Origin: Cognatishimia sp. WU-CL00825
Lineage (GTDB): Bacteria; Pseudomonadota; Alphaproteobacteria; Rhodobacterales; Rhodobacteraceae
Direction of reading: 5' to 3'
Length of the DNA: 64,000 bases
NCBI RefSeq assembly: GCF_040364665.1
Contig: NZ_BAABWX010000003.1
Location: forward strand, 186,001 to 250,000
The translations under genes and the position numbers were made by a program. Positions 16,795 to 25,347 of this stretch are shown one piece after another (the stretch's first letter is position 1; each line of letters begins with the position of its first letter). The notes under the pieces are model-generated. The model was given only the letters and a program-made list of their open reading frames with translations, searched no databases and was not told where the DNA came from.

Positions 16795-17694
16795 GTGACG
16801 TTTGGAGTGTTCATTCACCGGACGGACTCAGTATACGATGACGTCCCATCGGAACGATACCAGTTCCCAAAAAAATACCTGACGCGTGTGCAGCAGTGTC
16901 AAGGCGACTGGATCGTCTACCTTGAACCCACCAAGGTGAAAAACACCAAAGGCTACTTTGCTGTCGCCAAGGTTAAAGATATTATCGCAGACCCCCGCAG
17001 AGCTGATATGTATTTGGCTATCATCGAACCCGGGACCTATCTCGACTTTGGCGATCCGGTTCCATTCCGCGATATTGACGGCATCGTCGAGCAAGGCGTC
17101 TTGAACGATCTTGGAAACATTTCCGGCCGTGCCCAGGCTGCAGTACGGCCACTTTCGGCAGAGGATTTCGCCCGGATCGTGGAGCGCGGGCTTCAGCAAG
17201 ACGATGATTTTCTGCCTCGCGTCGATCAGATCAACCAGATTGGTGGCTTCCAAGATCCACAGATACCCTTTCAGCATCTCGCAGCACGGGAGCGTGTCGA
17301 CCGATTGACAAACCGCGCAGTGCGCGACCGCAACTTCAGAAAGAGTGTTCTTCGCGCTTATGGCGAACGTTGCGCGATTACAGGGCTGCGCCTGATCAAT
17401 GGTGGTGGACGTGCCGAGGTTGAGGCCGCACACATCAGGCCTGTCGAGCGTGACGGACCCGATATCGTGAGCAATGGGCTAGCATTATCTGGAACTGCAC
17501 ACTGGATGTTTGATCGTGGCCTAGTGGGGCTGGCCGATGATCTTTCCATTTTAGTGTCAAGGCAAAGCAATGACCTAGAAGCCGTGACAGCGATGATCAA
17601 TTCCTCGGGAAAGCTCTTGGTACCTGAACGTCCAGCCAACCGGCCGAGAACCGAGTTTGTAGCTTGGCACCGAGAAAATTGCTTTAAACACTAA
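16795..17694 (+). CDS. HNH endonuclease with N-terminal sensor-like domain
   Basis: About 299 residues. The N-terminal 110 residues (TFGVFIHRTDSVYDDVPSER, FPKKYL, DWIVYLEPTK, GYFAVAKV) form a beta-rich domain resembling PUA/EVE- or ScoMcrA-like modified-base readers. The C-terminal HNH nuclease (HNH_2 type) has CAITG, EAAHIRPVERDGPD, NGLALSGTAHWMFDRG: the ββα-metal His residues are present. The GTG at 16795 is chosen because GGGGAGG (16779-16785) precedes it by 9 bases. Likely a type IV-like restriction nuclease cutting modified phage DNA. Convergent with the KAP gene (45-base gap). Confidence 0.75.
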   Translation: MTFGVFIHRTDSVYDDVPSERYQFPKKYLTRVQQCQGDWIVYLEPTKVKNTKGYFAVAKVKDIIADPRRADMYLAIIEPGTYLDFGDPVPFRDIDGIVEQGVLNDLGNISGRAQAAVRPLSAEDFARIVERGLQQDDDFLPRVDQINQIGGFQDPQIPFQHLAARERVDRLTNRAVRDRNFRKSVLRAYGERCAITGLRLINGGGRAEVEAAHIRPVERDGPDIVSNGLALSGTAHWMFDRGLVGLADDLSILVSRQSNDLEAVTAMINSSGKLLVPERPANRPRTEFVAWHRENCFKH

Positions 17695-17739
17695 CTGCCA
17701 AACACTGCCTTCTTTGAGATGTCCGAATTGCCGTTCCGC

Positions 17740-19947
17740 TCAATGTCTGGATTGGCTAATTGCCAACTGAAGTTCCGCGACTTGATCAGCAAACTTACCG
17801 TCCTTCAGGTCATCCAAGCGCTTAGCTGTGTCATCCCAATCGAGAAATCTTTCAACAGTCTCTTTGGACAGCGGATAATAGACTTTGTCACTCATAGACC
17901 AGCCTCTGAGATGGTTCAGTATGCTGAGAAACCCCTCGTCGGTTTCGCTGTATTCTCGAACCCAGTCGATGGCTTGATCATCTTCAGTTATGTTTAGCCA
18001 ACCATATAGGTAGGCTGAAATGTCAGGCAGATTTGGTATCAGTTCTTTTGTGGCTTGTTCGCTGACGCGCGCTTTTAAGATTTCTATGGCTTCATTCAGA
18101 ACCTCGTCCGAAATTTCCCATTGGTCCGGACTATCTGCTTCATTGCCGACTTTCCCGTGGCGAAACAGTTGGCTTCTAAAAAACTTGCCGACTAACCAAT
18201 TTATGGCCTGTCCTTCCCTTGCTATCTGTCGGACCGTCTCAGCCTGTGTTTCCGGGTTCAGACCGTGCAATCGCATTAGGCAACTCTTGATAACCATGTT
18301 CGCAATGCCATCAAGTGAAAGAGAAAACGCGCGCTGCTCACCGTCTTCTGCCATCGCGGCGTCCATCATTCCGGACAGCGCTTTTACAATCCCAACAAGC
18401 TGAGCTTCATCCAGCCCTGCTATGCACTCGTCATCTAGTCGGTTCAGCACATGCTCGAACCACGTCTTGCCTGAGCTACGGCGCTTCATAACTTCTTCGG
18501 TAAGGCGTATAGTCAACTGTACGACATTTGCCCGCGCCAACGCCAGGAGACCATTAAAATCGTCGTCTGGCATAACTGTCTTTGGACCAGTGAGCGCAAA
18601 ATAAAATCGATAGTGCAATGGGCTACCGAGCCTTTTGAGCGTGATAGCTTCGGAAACAGCGGCCGAATTCATCGTGTTAAAAACTCGCTTTTCTGCCTCT
18701 TCCACATCAGCTACGCCCGGAATGAAGCGACTCAAACTCCAGATCGAACGTCCAGAGTCAGGGCCCTTGGAAGGCAAGAGCGTCTTTAACTGTTCACCCA
18801 TTTTGGCCTTTTCATCACTTGCAACCGTTGCATCTCCAGTTACCAATACTGAGCGCACTGAAAGATACACCTCAAGCCATTGATATAGTTTGTAATTGGT
18901 GGTTTTGATCAAGTGTAGGCGGCAAAAATCTGGGAAATATACATCGTCTTTGACCTGTGGGAACACAAAGCGAATGCTGTTCAAAGCAAGTTTGACTTCG
19001 CGTGGTGTAGACAGCCCCATTCCTTCTCGGTCAACGGCTGAGCCTAAATCATTGAGTAGCTCGCCATCAGCGTCAGTCCCCATGACTTCAGCATAGATGG
19101 CTTTTGCTTCATCTCGAAATTGGGTGCGAAGATCAAATGGCTCTGGAAGCGGGATATTGAAGGTGAGTTGCACGATTTTCTGAAGGAAAAGATCACCGTC
19201 TGCAACTTTGAGGCCGGTCTTTAGGGCCTGAGCCAAGACTTCGCGATCATAACACATCAGGTAAGCAACCCGTGGAAAGTCAGCGACGGAACGAACCAGC
19301 CGAACAACCTCAACTGCTTGCTCGGGTTCAAGGCGATCTAGATCATCGAGAATAACAACAAACCCGACATCCAGCTCTTGGATTTTTTGCGCAATTTTTT
19401 GCTTTAGTTCGGATGGTGTTGGTCCACTAGGCATCAACTGATCTGCCGCATTTCCAACGGCTCCTAATGCATCTCCAACCAACTGGCCGCCGGGGATGAA
19501 GTACCCGGCAACATTCGCAACTGACGCGATCCTGCGGGCCGTCTTTGGACCGTAGTCCCGTAGAAGCTTGCCGACTTCGGCAATCTGTTCCTTCGCTGCA
19601 TTTTGCTGCTCGCCGCCAGCTGCAGCGATTTCGTCTTCTTTGGTCTTTAGTATTGCAGTCATCGGTTCCAGCAATGACGCGACCATCGACGAGGTATCCC
19701 CATTCAGCCACGGCGCGATTGTAATGGTATGAATTCCTTCGTTTTCCGCTGCGACGAGTTCGGTACGTAAAAAGTTCAAAAGTGAAGTCTTTCCCGAACC
19801 CCAACGGCCTTCCAAACCGATTACCATCCCATCACCCTTTGATGCCTCAACGATCGATGGAGCGAGTCTTTTTGCCATGCCAACAAAACCGAATTGATCC
19901 TCAGCTTCGTTTTCCAGTGCTCGGTCTGAATCCAATACTGTTGTCAT
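17740..19947 (-). CDS. KAP family P-loop NTPase
   Basis: 735 residues from the ATG at 19947 (GGAAG upstream). Walker A is GRWGSGKTS (residues 47-55) and Walker B is VVILDDLDRLEPEQ (about 197-210), with the DDxDR form typical of KAP NTPases. Between them lies the family's variable insertion, with a hydrophobic stretch around residues 140-172 (ASVANVAGYFIPGG) that may touch membrane. The C-terminal 350 residues are helical and unassigned. KAP NTPases occur in phage-exclusion and other defence loci. Third gene of the operon, 96 bases after the SIR2 gene. Confidence 0.85.
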   Translation of the reverse strand: MTTVLDSDRALENEAEDQFGFVGMAKRLAPSIVEASKGDGMVIGLEGRWGSGKTSLLNFLRTELVAAENEGIHTITIAPWLNGDTSSMVASLLEPMTAILKTKEDEIAAAGGEQQNAAKEQIAEVGKLLRDYGPKTARRIASVANVAGYFIPGGQLVGDALGAVGNAADQLMPSGPTPSELKQKIAQKIQELDVGFVVILDDLDRLEPEQAVEVVRLVRSVADFPRVAYLMCYDREVLAQALKTGLKVADGDLFLQKIVQLTFNIPLPEPFDLRTQFRDEAKAIYAEVMGTDADGELLNDLGSAVDREGMGLSTPREVKLALNSIRFVFPQVKDDVYFPDFCRLHLIKTTNYKLYQWLEVYLSVRSVLVTGDATVASDEKAKMGEQLKTLLPSKGPDSGRSIWSLSRFIPGVADVEEAEKRVFNTMNSAAVSEAITLKRLGSPLHYRFYFALTGPKTVMPDDDFNGLLALARANVVQLTIRLTEEVMKRRSSGKTWFEHVLNRLDDECIAGLDEAQLVGIVKALSGMMDAAMAEDGEQRAFSLSLDGIANMVIKSCLMRLHGLNPETQAETVRQIAREGQAINWLVGKFFRSQLFRHGKVGNEADSPDQWEISDEVLNEAIEILKARVSEQATKELIPNLPDISAYLYGWLNITEDDQAIDWVREYSETDEGFLSILNHLRGWSMSDKVYYPLSKETVERFLDWDDTAKRLDDLKDGKFADQVAELQLAISQSRH

Positions 19948-20043
19948 TGTGTCTTCCAATCCAAAGAATAAAAATTTCTAAAAACAATAGGTTAAACCAT
20001 ACCTTGCAGATGACCCCAAAACTCTTGCGCGCTTCCCAATCTG

Positions 20044-23000
20044 CTACGTCTTTTCGGTCAGTTCTAACAAACGAATAAAGCGTGGGTCTCCAACCAAGCT
20101 ATCGTCAGCATCCGCCACCAGATTTAGGATTTGCCTGAGTTCGTATGGAGGGGACTCTGCAGAATTCGGAATTATCATGTGTAGCATGTCCAGGACTTCT
20201 ATCGGATGGTCCGATGTAATCGGTCGTTCGCCGCCGACCTCACGAGTGAAGCGATAGAGCCAATGGCTTTCTCCCTCGATTGGAACCAAGTGCAACTTCA
20301 CGGCTTCGTAGACTTCTGGGAAGTTCTCTCCTGTATCGTCAAGTAAACCGATCCAAGATGTTACCGACGAACTAGTTCTGAATGCCTTTTCTCTGGGCCA
20401 AACTTCTTTGATGAATGGCGCTACAAGTTCTGACCAACCATTCTCGTTGCCCTTTCCAACCTGACCTAGCCAAAAGATCACGTTTTGCCGAGTTTCATTG
20501 GACATATTACGAAGAACATCTCTTGCTTCGCTGGTTGTCAGACCGTCTTTCTCGTCTCGACGAAACACCGCCATCCATATCAACCAAGTCGCGGCCACCT
20601 TCGCTAGGTCGCGATCCCATCCAAAGTCATAGATTCGTGGGAACAAATCCAGGAGTAGGCTTTTGATTGTGGTCCGGATTTTCGGATTTGGTGTATTGCC
20701 TCTTGCCAGGAAGCCGTTCCAAGCAGGTTCGGCAGCAGTATGTTCGAAGGCCAATAGCGGCAAAAGTCTGCTACTGGTCCAGTCCGGATCAATGAAGTCA
20801 TACCAAGGAATGTCCCGAGCTAAAATCGCGACGGCATGATCGCTCCCCTCGCCAGGTGATGCCATCAATCGCTCCAAACGGGTTTTGTATTCTAGAGGAA
20901 TGAATGAGCCTTCTTCTGGCTTTGAGTTTACTAGACTCTTGACCACTCCCTCAGTCAATTCACCGATTGGTCCGTTTATTGCGTAGCCGTAGGTGCGCCT
21001 GGATGGATTGATGATCTCTCCGCCGATCCGCGTTTCCCCTATGCCGCTCACTGTTGCAGCACCAGTGGCATCAGAGATTAGCGCCGTCGCACACTGATCG
21101 AATACCTCCCAAGCGAGATTGCGGTCCAGCTCAAGATACTCTGGCAGCTTATTGCGAAGCCAATCCCCGATAGTGTACCTTAATTCTCTGAGAAAAGAGT
21201 GTGGCAACCTTGCGATCCTATGCAGCATAAGCTTGGTCAAACGTGCTGAGGCATCGTCTGGCCAATCTCGGATAAGGGATGACCAAAACGTCTCTGTGAA
21301 TTGCCCAAGCTTGCTCTTGGCTGTTAGAGCGGCAATCGCTCTGCGCGGATCAGCCTTGACCAGGCCGGTGAAGGGCCGTTTTTCAGTTAGGAAGTCGTCA
21401 AAGTCGCGCTTCAGATCGTTTGTTGCAGTATCGATGATCTCCGACACTGGCAGATCGGCAACCGCCGCTGGGTTGTCATCAGTCACGACCATCCCGCCTT
21501 TTGTCCCATGTCGGGTGGTTGTTCCCATTACCCACTCATCAGACCAATCTGTGGACAACTCAGCAAGTTCGTCCAATTGCTTGGCTTGCTTGGTTGGCCA
21601 AGCACATCCTTGAGCTTGCAACCATCTCCCACGCCGAAGGATCATCCGAGACATCAGTGGGCTGAACTCTTCTTCGGATAGGTGTCCGGGATTTTCAAAA
21701 CCTGCGAGAATGCGTGTCGAAACTTCCACCTGCTGTTCCTCCGAGAACTCGGCCCATCGATCAGCAATCAAGAACATTAGCTCTCGCTGACATTCTTCTC
21801 GCCAAAAAGATCTGGCGTCGACCTTCTCGATAAGATGATATGCTTCTTCAATGCCAAACAACTGAGTTTGGTTGGCGGCATAGAAGCAAAAATTCCTGAA
21901 GAAGAATTTATCATCAGTTGGCCATGTCCGCGAAAGCGCAGCTGCCGCTGCGGGATCGTAAGCTGTGAGCCGATCAAACAAACCAATGAATAGGCGAACA
22001 TCGTGATAGAAATTTTGGTATTGGTCGTCGCCGTCCACGTCTCTTTCTGGATAGCAAGTAGGCGTCTGAAAGTAAGTCGTGCCGATTTCTGCCAAAATGC
22101 CTGACGTTTCTAAAAGACCCTGTTGCAAAGCGTTCAGGACGGGAAAAAGTGCTTCATCAGGCACATCCAACTCTTCACCGTGACGCTCGGGGAATGTCAC
22201 TTCAAGGTTGGTGATCTCATGTAATTCTACGTCTTTCCATTCAGATTGCGGCGGCTTTGACGCTGACAACCCAGTCGGAATACTGCATTTGATCATCGGC
22301 TTGGTGGTTGCAGCGAATTCGCGAAGAACGGAAGTTGTCCAACCTTCTTTTGAAACTCTGTCTTTCAAATCGTACCAGCCCTCGTTCCAAGCTCTCTGAC
22401 GGGGGTCGGACTGGTGCTCGACAATAAAGTTCCATACCGTACGGGCCTTTGTAGGCAGGGTGGTATTGTCTCTGAGATGCCACCGAATGGTGTCTAGAAC
22501 CCGAGGGTGGAGCCCATTTTGACGAGCGGCCCACCATGCCATTGCAGGTCTGTCCAAGGACTTACCTATCCAGTTGTTAAACTGAAATAGACGAGAGGGT
22601 ATGTCTTCACGCCCTTCAACTTGTCTTCCACCTAGCCGGTGGGCCGTACTCGGATTGGTGTCGTTACGGTTCCACTCCAAGAGGTTCTCATGAACTCTAT
22701 GGGTCAGCCGCCCTGTTTCTTTCGGGCGCTCTGGATCGTCGTCTAGGCCATAGTGTTCAAGAGGGTCAAATGTTTCAGCATCATCGCCATATCCGCTGCT
22801 TGGTTTGGCAGCTCTGGAACCCGCGTCGAGTATACAGATCCATTCGGGGTGCGGCTTTGGACTGGCAGACTGAAAGGACTTTGCTCCGGCTGTAGTCCGA
22901 AGTAGATGCGCAACTTGACCGCGCTCGAAGGGAAGAAGTGTTTTGGGATCACTGCCGGTCTTTGAAATTACATCGTCACGCCACCTTCGAGGATCATCTG

Positions 23001-23853
23001 CTCGTTGCGCCCAAGCTTCAAGGGTTTCCCAGAGAACATCATGCTCCGGATAAGCGATAGGCGTAACGCCTCTGTCTCTCCATTTGGCTTCGATTTGTTC
23101 AGGAATTCCGCGATCGAATGCATAAAGGTTGGTTCGATCGGACCGACCATCATGGTTCAACCCTTGCAGCAGGTATTTAATCGGCGGGTCTTCAGCCTGA
23201 TAGCCGACCAGCACCACAGTGTACTCAGCTAAGAGGTCCCGAACAAACTGGGTTGCCCACCCCTCCGCAAGATAGGCACGGCCAAAGTCTGCGCTGCTAA
23301 GTACAAAGGGGTACTGGTATGTCGATGCGTCTGGGAGGCGACCATGTAGGTAGCTGATACCGGTTATAGGCATCCCAAGTGACAAGTTTGGAAGAGCAGG
23401 AGGAACGTGCTTGATTACCCCTTGATACCCAGTCTCGAAAAGCGTGTCGAAGTTCGTTGTAACAATCTGGGGGTTGCCGTGCATATCGGATGAGATTCGC
23501 CGAACTATGCCATGCTCCGTTGACGGTTCAGTTATAACAATGGGTTGGGCAAGGCGCTCAGCAACCAATCGGTTCACTTCATCTCGGCCATATTCTTGTT
23601 GCAACAGATTAAATATCTGGTCGAGAGGAATTGCCCTAGACTTTCGGCCCTCGAGCCAAGGTGAAAACCCGTCCATAATCAGCGAGGAACTTGGAGGATC
23701 AAATGTTTCGACGACGTGTTTAGTTAAGCCAAAGAAGTCAGGCATCCCAGAATTGAATGATACGCCTGCCCCACAAAGGAACACGACTCGCCCCGCGTCG
23801 CGACGATCTAGCAGGATGTCGGGTATCGACGGCGAATTTTTAGAGAAACGCAT
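20044..23853 (-). CDS. SIR2-domain protein, defence-associated sirtuin architecture
   Basis: 1269 residues. The N-terminal SIR2_2-type domain (about 1-290) has FLCGAGVSFNSGMPDF (glycine loop near 26-40), VTTNFDTLFE with Asn134, YLHGRLP with His170, and VVLVGYQAEDPPIKYLL (about 213-229): the residues that related antiviral sirtuins use to hydrolyse NAD+. The remaining ~980 residues are helix rich with no recognised domain, as in long DSR-type defence sirtuins, where this part senses phage proteins. The start has AGGAG at good spacing and lies 15 bases after the NrtR-like stop. GC by hand count of 20041-20100 is 28/60, below core genes. Likely abortive-infection NADase (inference). Confidence 0.85.
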   Translation of the reverse strand: MRFSKNSPSIPDILLDRRDAGRVVFLCGAGVSFNSGMPDFFGLTKHVVETFDPPSSSLIMDGFSPWLEGRKSRAIPLDQIFNLLQQEYGRDEVNRLVAERLAQPIVITEPSTEHGIVRRISSDMHGNPQIVTTNFDTLFETGYQGVIKHVPPALPNLSLGMPITGISYLHGRLPDASTYQYPFVLSSADFGRAYLAEGWATQFVRDLLAEYTVVLVGYQAEDPPIKYLLQGLNHDGRSDRTNLYAFDRGIPEQIEAKWRDRGVTPIAYPEHDVLWETLEAWAQRADDPRRWRDDVISKTGSDPKTLLPFERGQVAHLLRTTAGAKSFQSASPKPHPEWICILDAGSRAAKPSSGYGDDAETFDPLEHYGLDDDPERPKETGRLTHRVHENLLEWNRNDTNPSTAHRLGGRQVEGREDIPSRLFQFNNWIGKSLDRPAMAWWAARQNGLHPRVLDTIRWHLRDNTTLPTKARTVWNFIVEHQSDPRQRAWNEGWYDLKDRVSKEGWTTSVLREFAATTKPMIKCSIPTGLSASKPPQSEWKDVELHEITNLEVTFPERHGEELDVPDEALFPVLNALQQGLLETSGILAEIGTTYFQTPTCYPERDVDGDDQYQNFYHDVRLFIGLFDRLTAYDPAAAAALSRTWPTDDKFFFRNFCFYAANQTQLFGIEEAYHLIEKVDARSFWREECQRELMFLIADRWAEFSEEQQVEVSTRILAGFENPGHLSEEEFSPLMSRMILRRGRWLQAQGCAWPTKQAKQLDELAELSTDWSDEWVMGTTTRHGTKGGMVVTDDNPAAVADLPVSEIIDTATNDLKRDFDDFLTEKRPFTGLVKADPRRAIAALTAKSKLGQFTETFWSSLIRDWPDDASARLTKLMLHRIARLPHSFLRELRYTIGDWLRNKLPEYLELDRNLAWEVFDQCATALISDATGAATVSGIGETRIGGEIINPSRRTYGYAINGPIGELTEGVVKSLVNSKPEEGSFIPLEYKTRLERLMASPGEGSDHAVAILARDIPWYDFIDPDWTSSRLLPLLAFEHTAAEPAWNGFLARGNTPNPKIRTTIKSLLLDLFPRIYDFGWDRDLAKVAATWLIWMAVFRRDEKDGLTTSEARDVLRNMSNETRQNVIFWLGQVGKGNENGWSELVAPFIKEVWPREKAFRTSSSVTSWIGLLDDTGENFPEVYEAVKLHLVPIEGESHWLYRFTREVGGERPITSDHPIEVLDMLHMIIPNSAESPPYELRQILNLVADADDSLVGDPRFIRLLELTEKT

Positions 23854-23868
23854 TTCGTGACTCCTTTC

Positions 23869-24552
23869 TTAGAGTCGAGTGTAAAGCTCAGCGGGGCGAA
23901 AGGCGGAAGCTTCCTCTCGCTGCCCGGTCGCTTTGATTATGTTTCGGTCAAGAAGTTTTCGACGGAATGCGGGCTTGGTTAACTTTCGCCCTAAGATTGC
24001 CTCATAGACCTCTTGGGCCTGACGGAGTGTGAAAAGCTGTGGCAGTAATTCCAAAGCAATGTTGGTGTATTCGAGCTTGCCCCGTAGACGCTTAACCACA
24101 TCTCCGAGAATTGCGGAGTGATCAAAAGCCAGCTTCAATTCACTTCCATCCGTTCCGATAGCAGATGCCAGCCCGTCAGCTTCTCCGGCCCAGTCAGTCT
24201 GAACTATTGCAAGCTCTAAAGTCGCCGATTTTTCAACTGCTGCTAAAAGGTCGCTCGATGGCATGAGAGCAAGGTGAGTGACGCTCACGACCCGTTCACG
24301 TGGGTCTCGTTCTATCGCCCCATAGGTGAACAGCTGCTCGAGATATGCCGGCCCAATTCCCACCTTTTCTCGAAGTACTCGCTGGGCAGTCGCGTGAATT
24401 TCTTCGTCTATTCTAACATAGCCGCCGGGTAGTGCCCATTTGCCTCCAACTTTTTCCGCGTCTGCGCGCAACATTAAAAGGCAGTTCAGATAGCCTTCTG
24501 AAACAGTGATTAGAGCCAAGTCAACTGCAAGGGCTGGTTTTGGGTATGACAT
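23869..24552 (-). CDS. NrtR-like regulator: degenerate Nudix domain plus winged helix
   Basis: 227 residues. The N-terminal Nudix fold (about 1-145) has WALPGGYVRIDEEIHATAQ followed by RVLREKVGIG. Compared with the Nudix box (GX5EX7REUXEEXGU), the RE glutamate is Val and the EE pair is Glu-Lys, so hydrolysis is unlikely. The C-terminus (about 155-227: LELLPQLFTLRQAQEVYEAI, FRRKLLDRNI, FRPAELYTRL) is the winged helix of NrtR, a repressor family released by ADP-ribose in NAD metabolism. AGGAG (24559-24563) is 6 bases from the ATG. First gene of the operon with SIR2 and KAP genes, and presumably their regulator. Confidence 0.85.
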   Translation of the reverse strand: MSYPKPALAVDLALITVSEGYLNCLLMLRADAEKVGGKWALPGGYVRIDEEIHATAQRVLREKVGIGPAYLEQLFTYGAIERDPRERVVSVTHLALMPSSDLLAAVEKSATLELAIVQTDWAGEADGLASAIGTDGSELKLAFDHSAILGDVVKRLRGKLEYTNIALELLPQLFTLRQAQEVYEAILGRKLTKPAFRRKLLDRNIIKATGQREEASAFRPAELYTRL

Positions 24553-24600
24553 CGTACGCTCCTAATTACCGCAGTAGTTATATCTATATTGATAATAAGT

Positions 24601-24610
24601 AAAGTACTTT
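24601..24610. promoter_or_regulatory. Palindrome upstream of the NrtR-SIR2-KAP operon
   Basis: AAAGTACTTT, a perfect 10-bp palindrome in an AT-rich 168-base region between the operon and the divergent higBA genes. Possible operator for the NrtR-like protein; weak evidence by itself. Confidence 0.35.
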
Positions 24611-24675
24611 TTTCCCGCCTTTCTCCTTGGTAGCGGTTGGACCTTCCGGCAGATGTCCTTACCGTACTTGAATTA

Positions 24676-24714
24676 GTATCACGCCTTGACACAAGTATCG
24701 CACAGTGATACACA
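24676..24714 (+). promoter_or_regulatory. higBA promoter with flanking operator arms
   Basis: A consensus -35 TTGACA (24686-24691) is 17 bases from a TACACA -10-like hexamer (24709-24714). GTATCAC (24676-24682) and GTGATAC (24705-24711) are perfect inverted 7-mers framing the core promoter, a likely HigA binding site. Transcription would start close to the ATG at 24721, implying a leaderless toxin message. Confidence 0.55.
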
Positions 24715-24720
24715 TATCAA

Positions 24721-25002
24721 ATGATCCAAAGCACCAAGGGAAAACTCGCTGCCAGTGCTGTGAGAGGCAAATATGGAAAAGGCTTCCCAGGTGACTTGGT
24801 GAAACGCACGCGGGCAATGCTCTCGGCGCTGGATGCTGCGGTTGTTGTGGAAGATGTACGGTTTCCACCCGGCAACCACTTAGAAGAACTGAAAGGTGAT
24901 CGGGCAGGACAACATTCCGTGCGGATCAATGGACAATGGCGCATCTGCTTTGTCTGGACGCCGAACGGCCCTGCTGATGTCGAGATTGTCGATTACCATT
25001 GA
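24721..25002 (+). CDS. higB: HigB: RelE/ParE-superfamily toxin
   Basis: 93 residues. GLxGDRxGxxSxRxNxQWRxCFxW-type sequence (ELKGDRAGQHSVRINGQWRI) is the hallmark of HigB ribosome-dependent mRNA interferases of the RelE fold, and VEIVDYH is the usual C-terminus. It precedes the antitoxin gene by 12 bases, the reverse order that defines hig modules. The N-terminus here (about residues 1-35) diverges from the compact family start. No ribosome site is visible before the ATG at 24721; a leaderless transcript is possible. Stabilises the island or acts against phage. Confidence 0.88.
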   Translation: MIQSTKGKLAASAVRGKYGKGFPGDLVKRTRAMLSALDAAVVVEDVRFPPGNHLEELKGDRAGQHSVRINGQWRICFVWTPNGPADVEIVDYH

Positions 25003-25014
25003 GAGGATACGCTG

Positions 25015-25305
25015 ATGAGCCTGCTTGAAGAACCAATGCACCCCGGTGAAGTCTTGAAGGAGCTTTACCTCGATCCTCTGGACATGGGGGCAATCGCGTT
25101 TGCGCGGCGTCTGGGTGTGCCTCGGACGCGGATCGAGCGGTTGATCAAGGGCACTACTGGGATCACGCCTGACACGGCTCTGCGCCTCGCTCGTGTGTTC
25201 AATACGACCCCGGCCTATTGGGTGAACTTGCAGACGAACTACGACATGGCGCTGGCCGCGAAGGAGATCGACGTTTCTGGCATTGAACCGCTCGTTGCCG
25301 CGTAG
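25015..25305 (+). CDS. higA: HigA: antitoxin with XRE-type helix-turn-helix
   Basis: 96 residues. MHPGEVLKELYLDPLDM, then AFARRLGVPRTRIERLIKG and TPDTALRLARVFNTTPAYW are the standard HigA/VapI landmarks: an XRE helix-turn-helix covering most of the protein. It neutralises HigB by complex formation and, with it, represses the promoter at 24676-24714. GAGAGGAT upstream (25002-25009) is a fair ribosome site. The gene ends 42 bases before the convergent metallopeptidase gene. Confidence 0.92.
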   Translation: MSLLEEPMHPGEVLKELYLDPLDMGAIAFARRLGVPRTRIERLIKGTTGITPDTALRLARVFNTTPAYWVNLQTNYDMALAAKEIDVSGIEPLVAA

Positions 25306-25347
25306 CAGTTTCAATTGCGCATTACAAAGATGAACTTTTTCCCAAGA

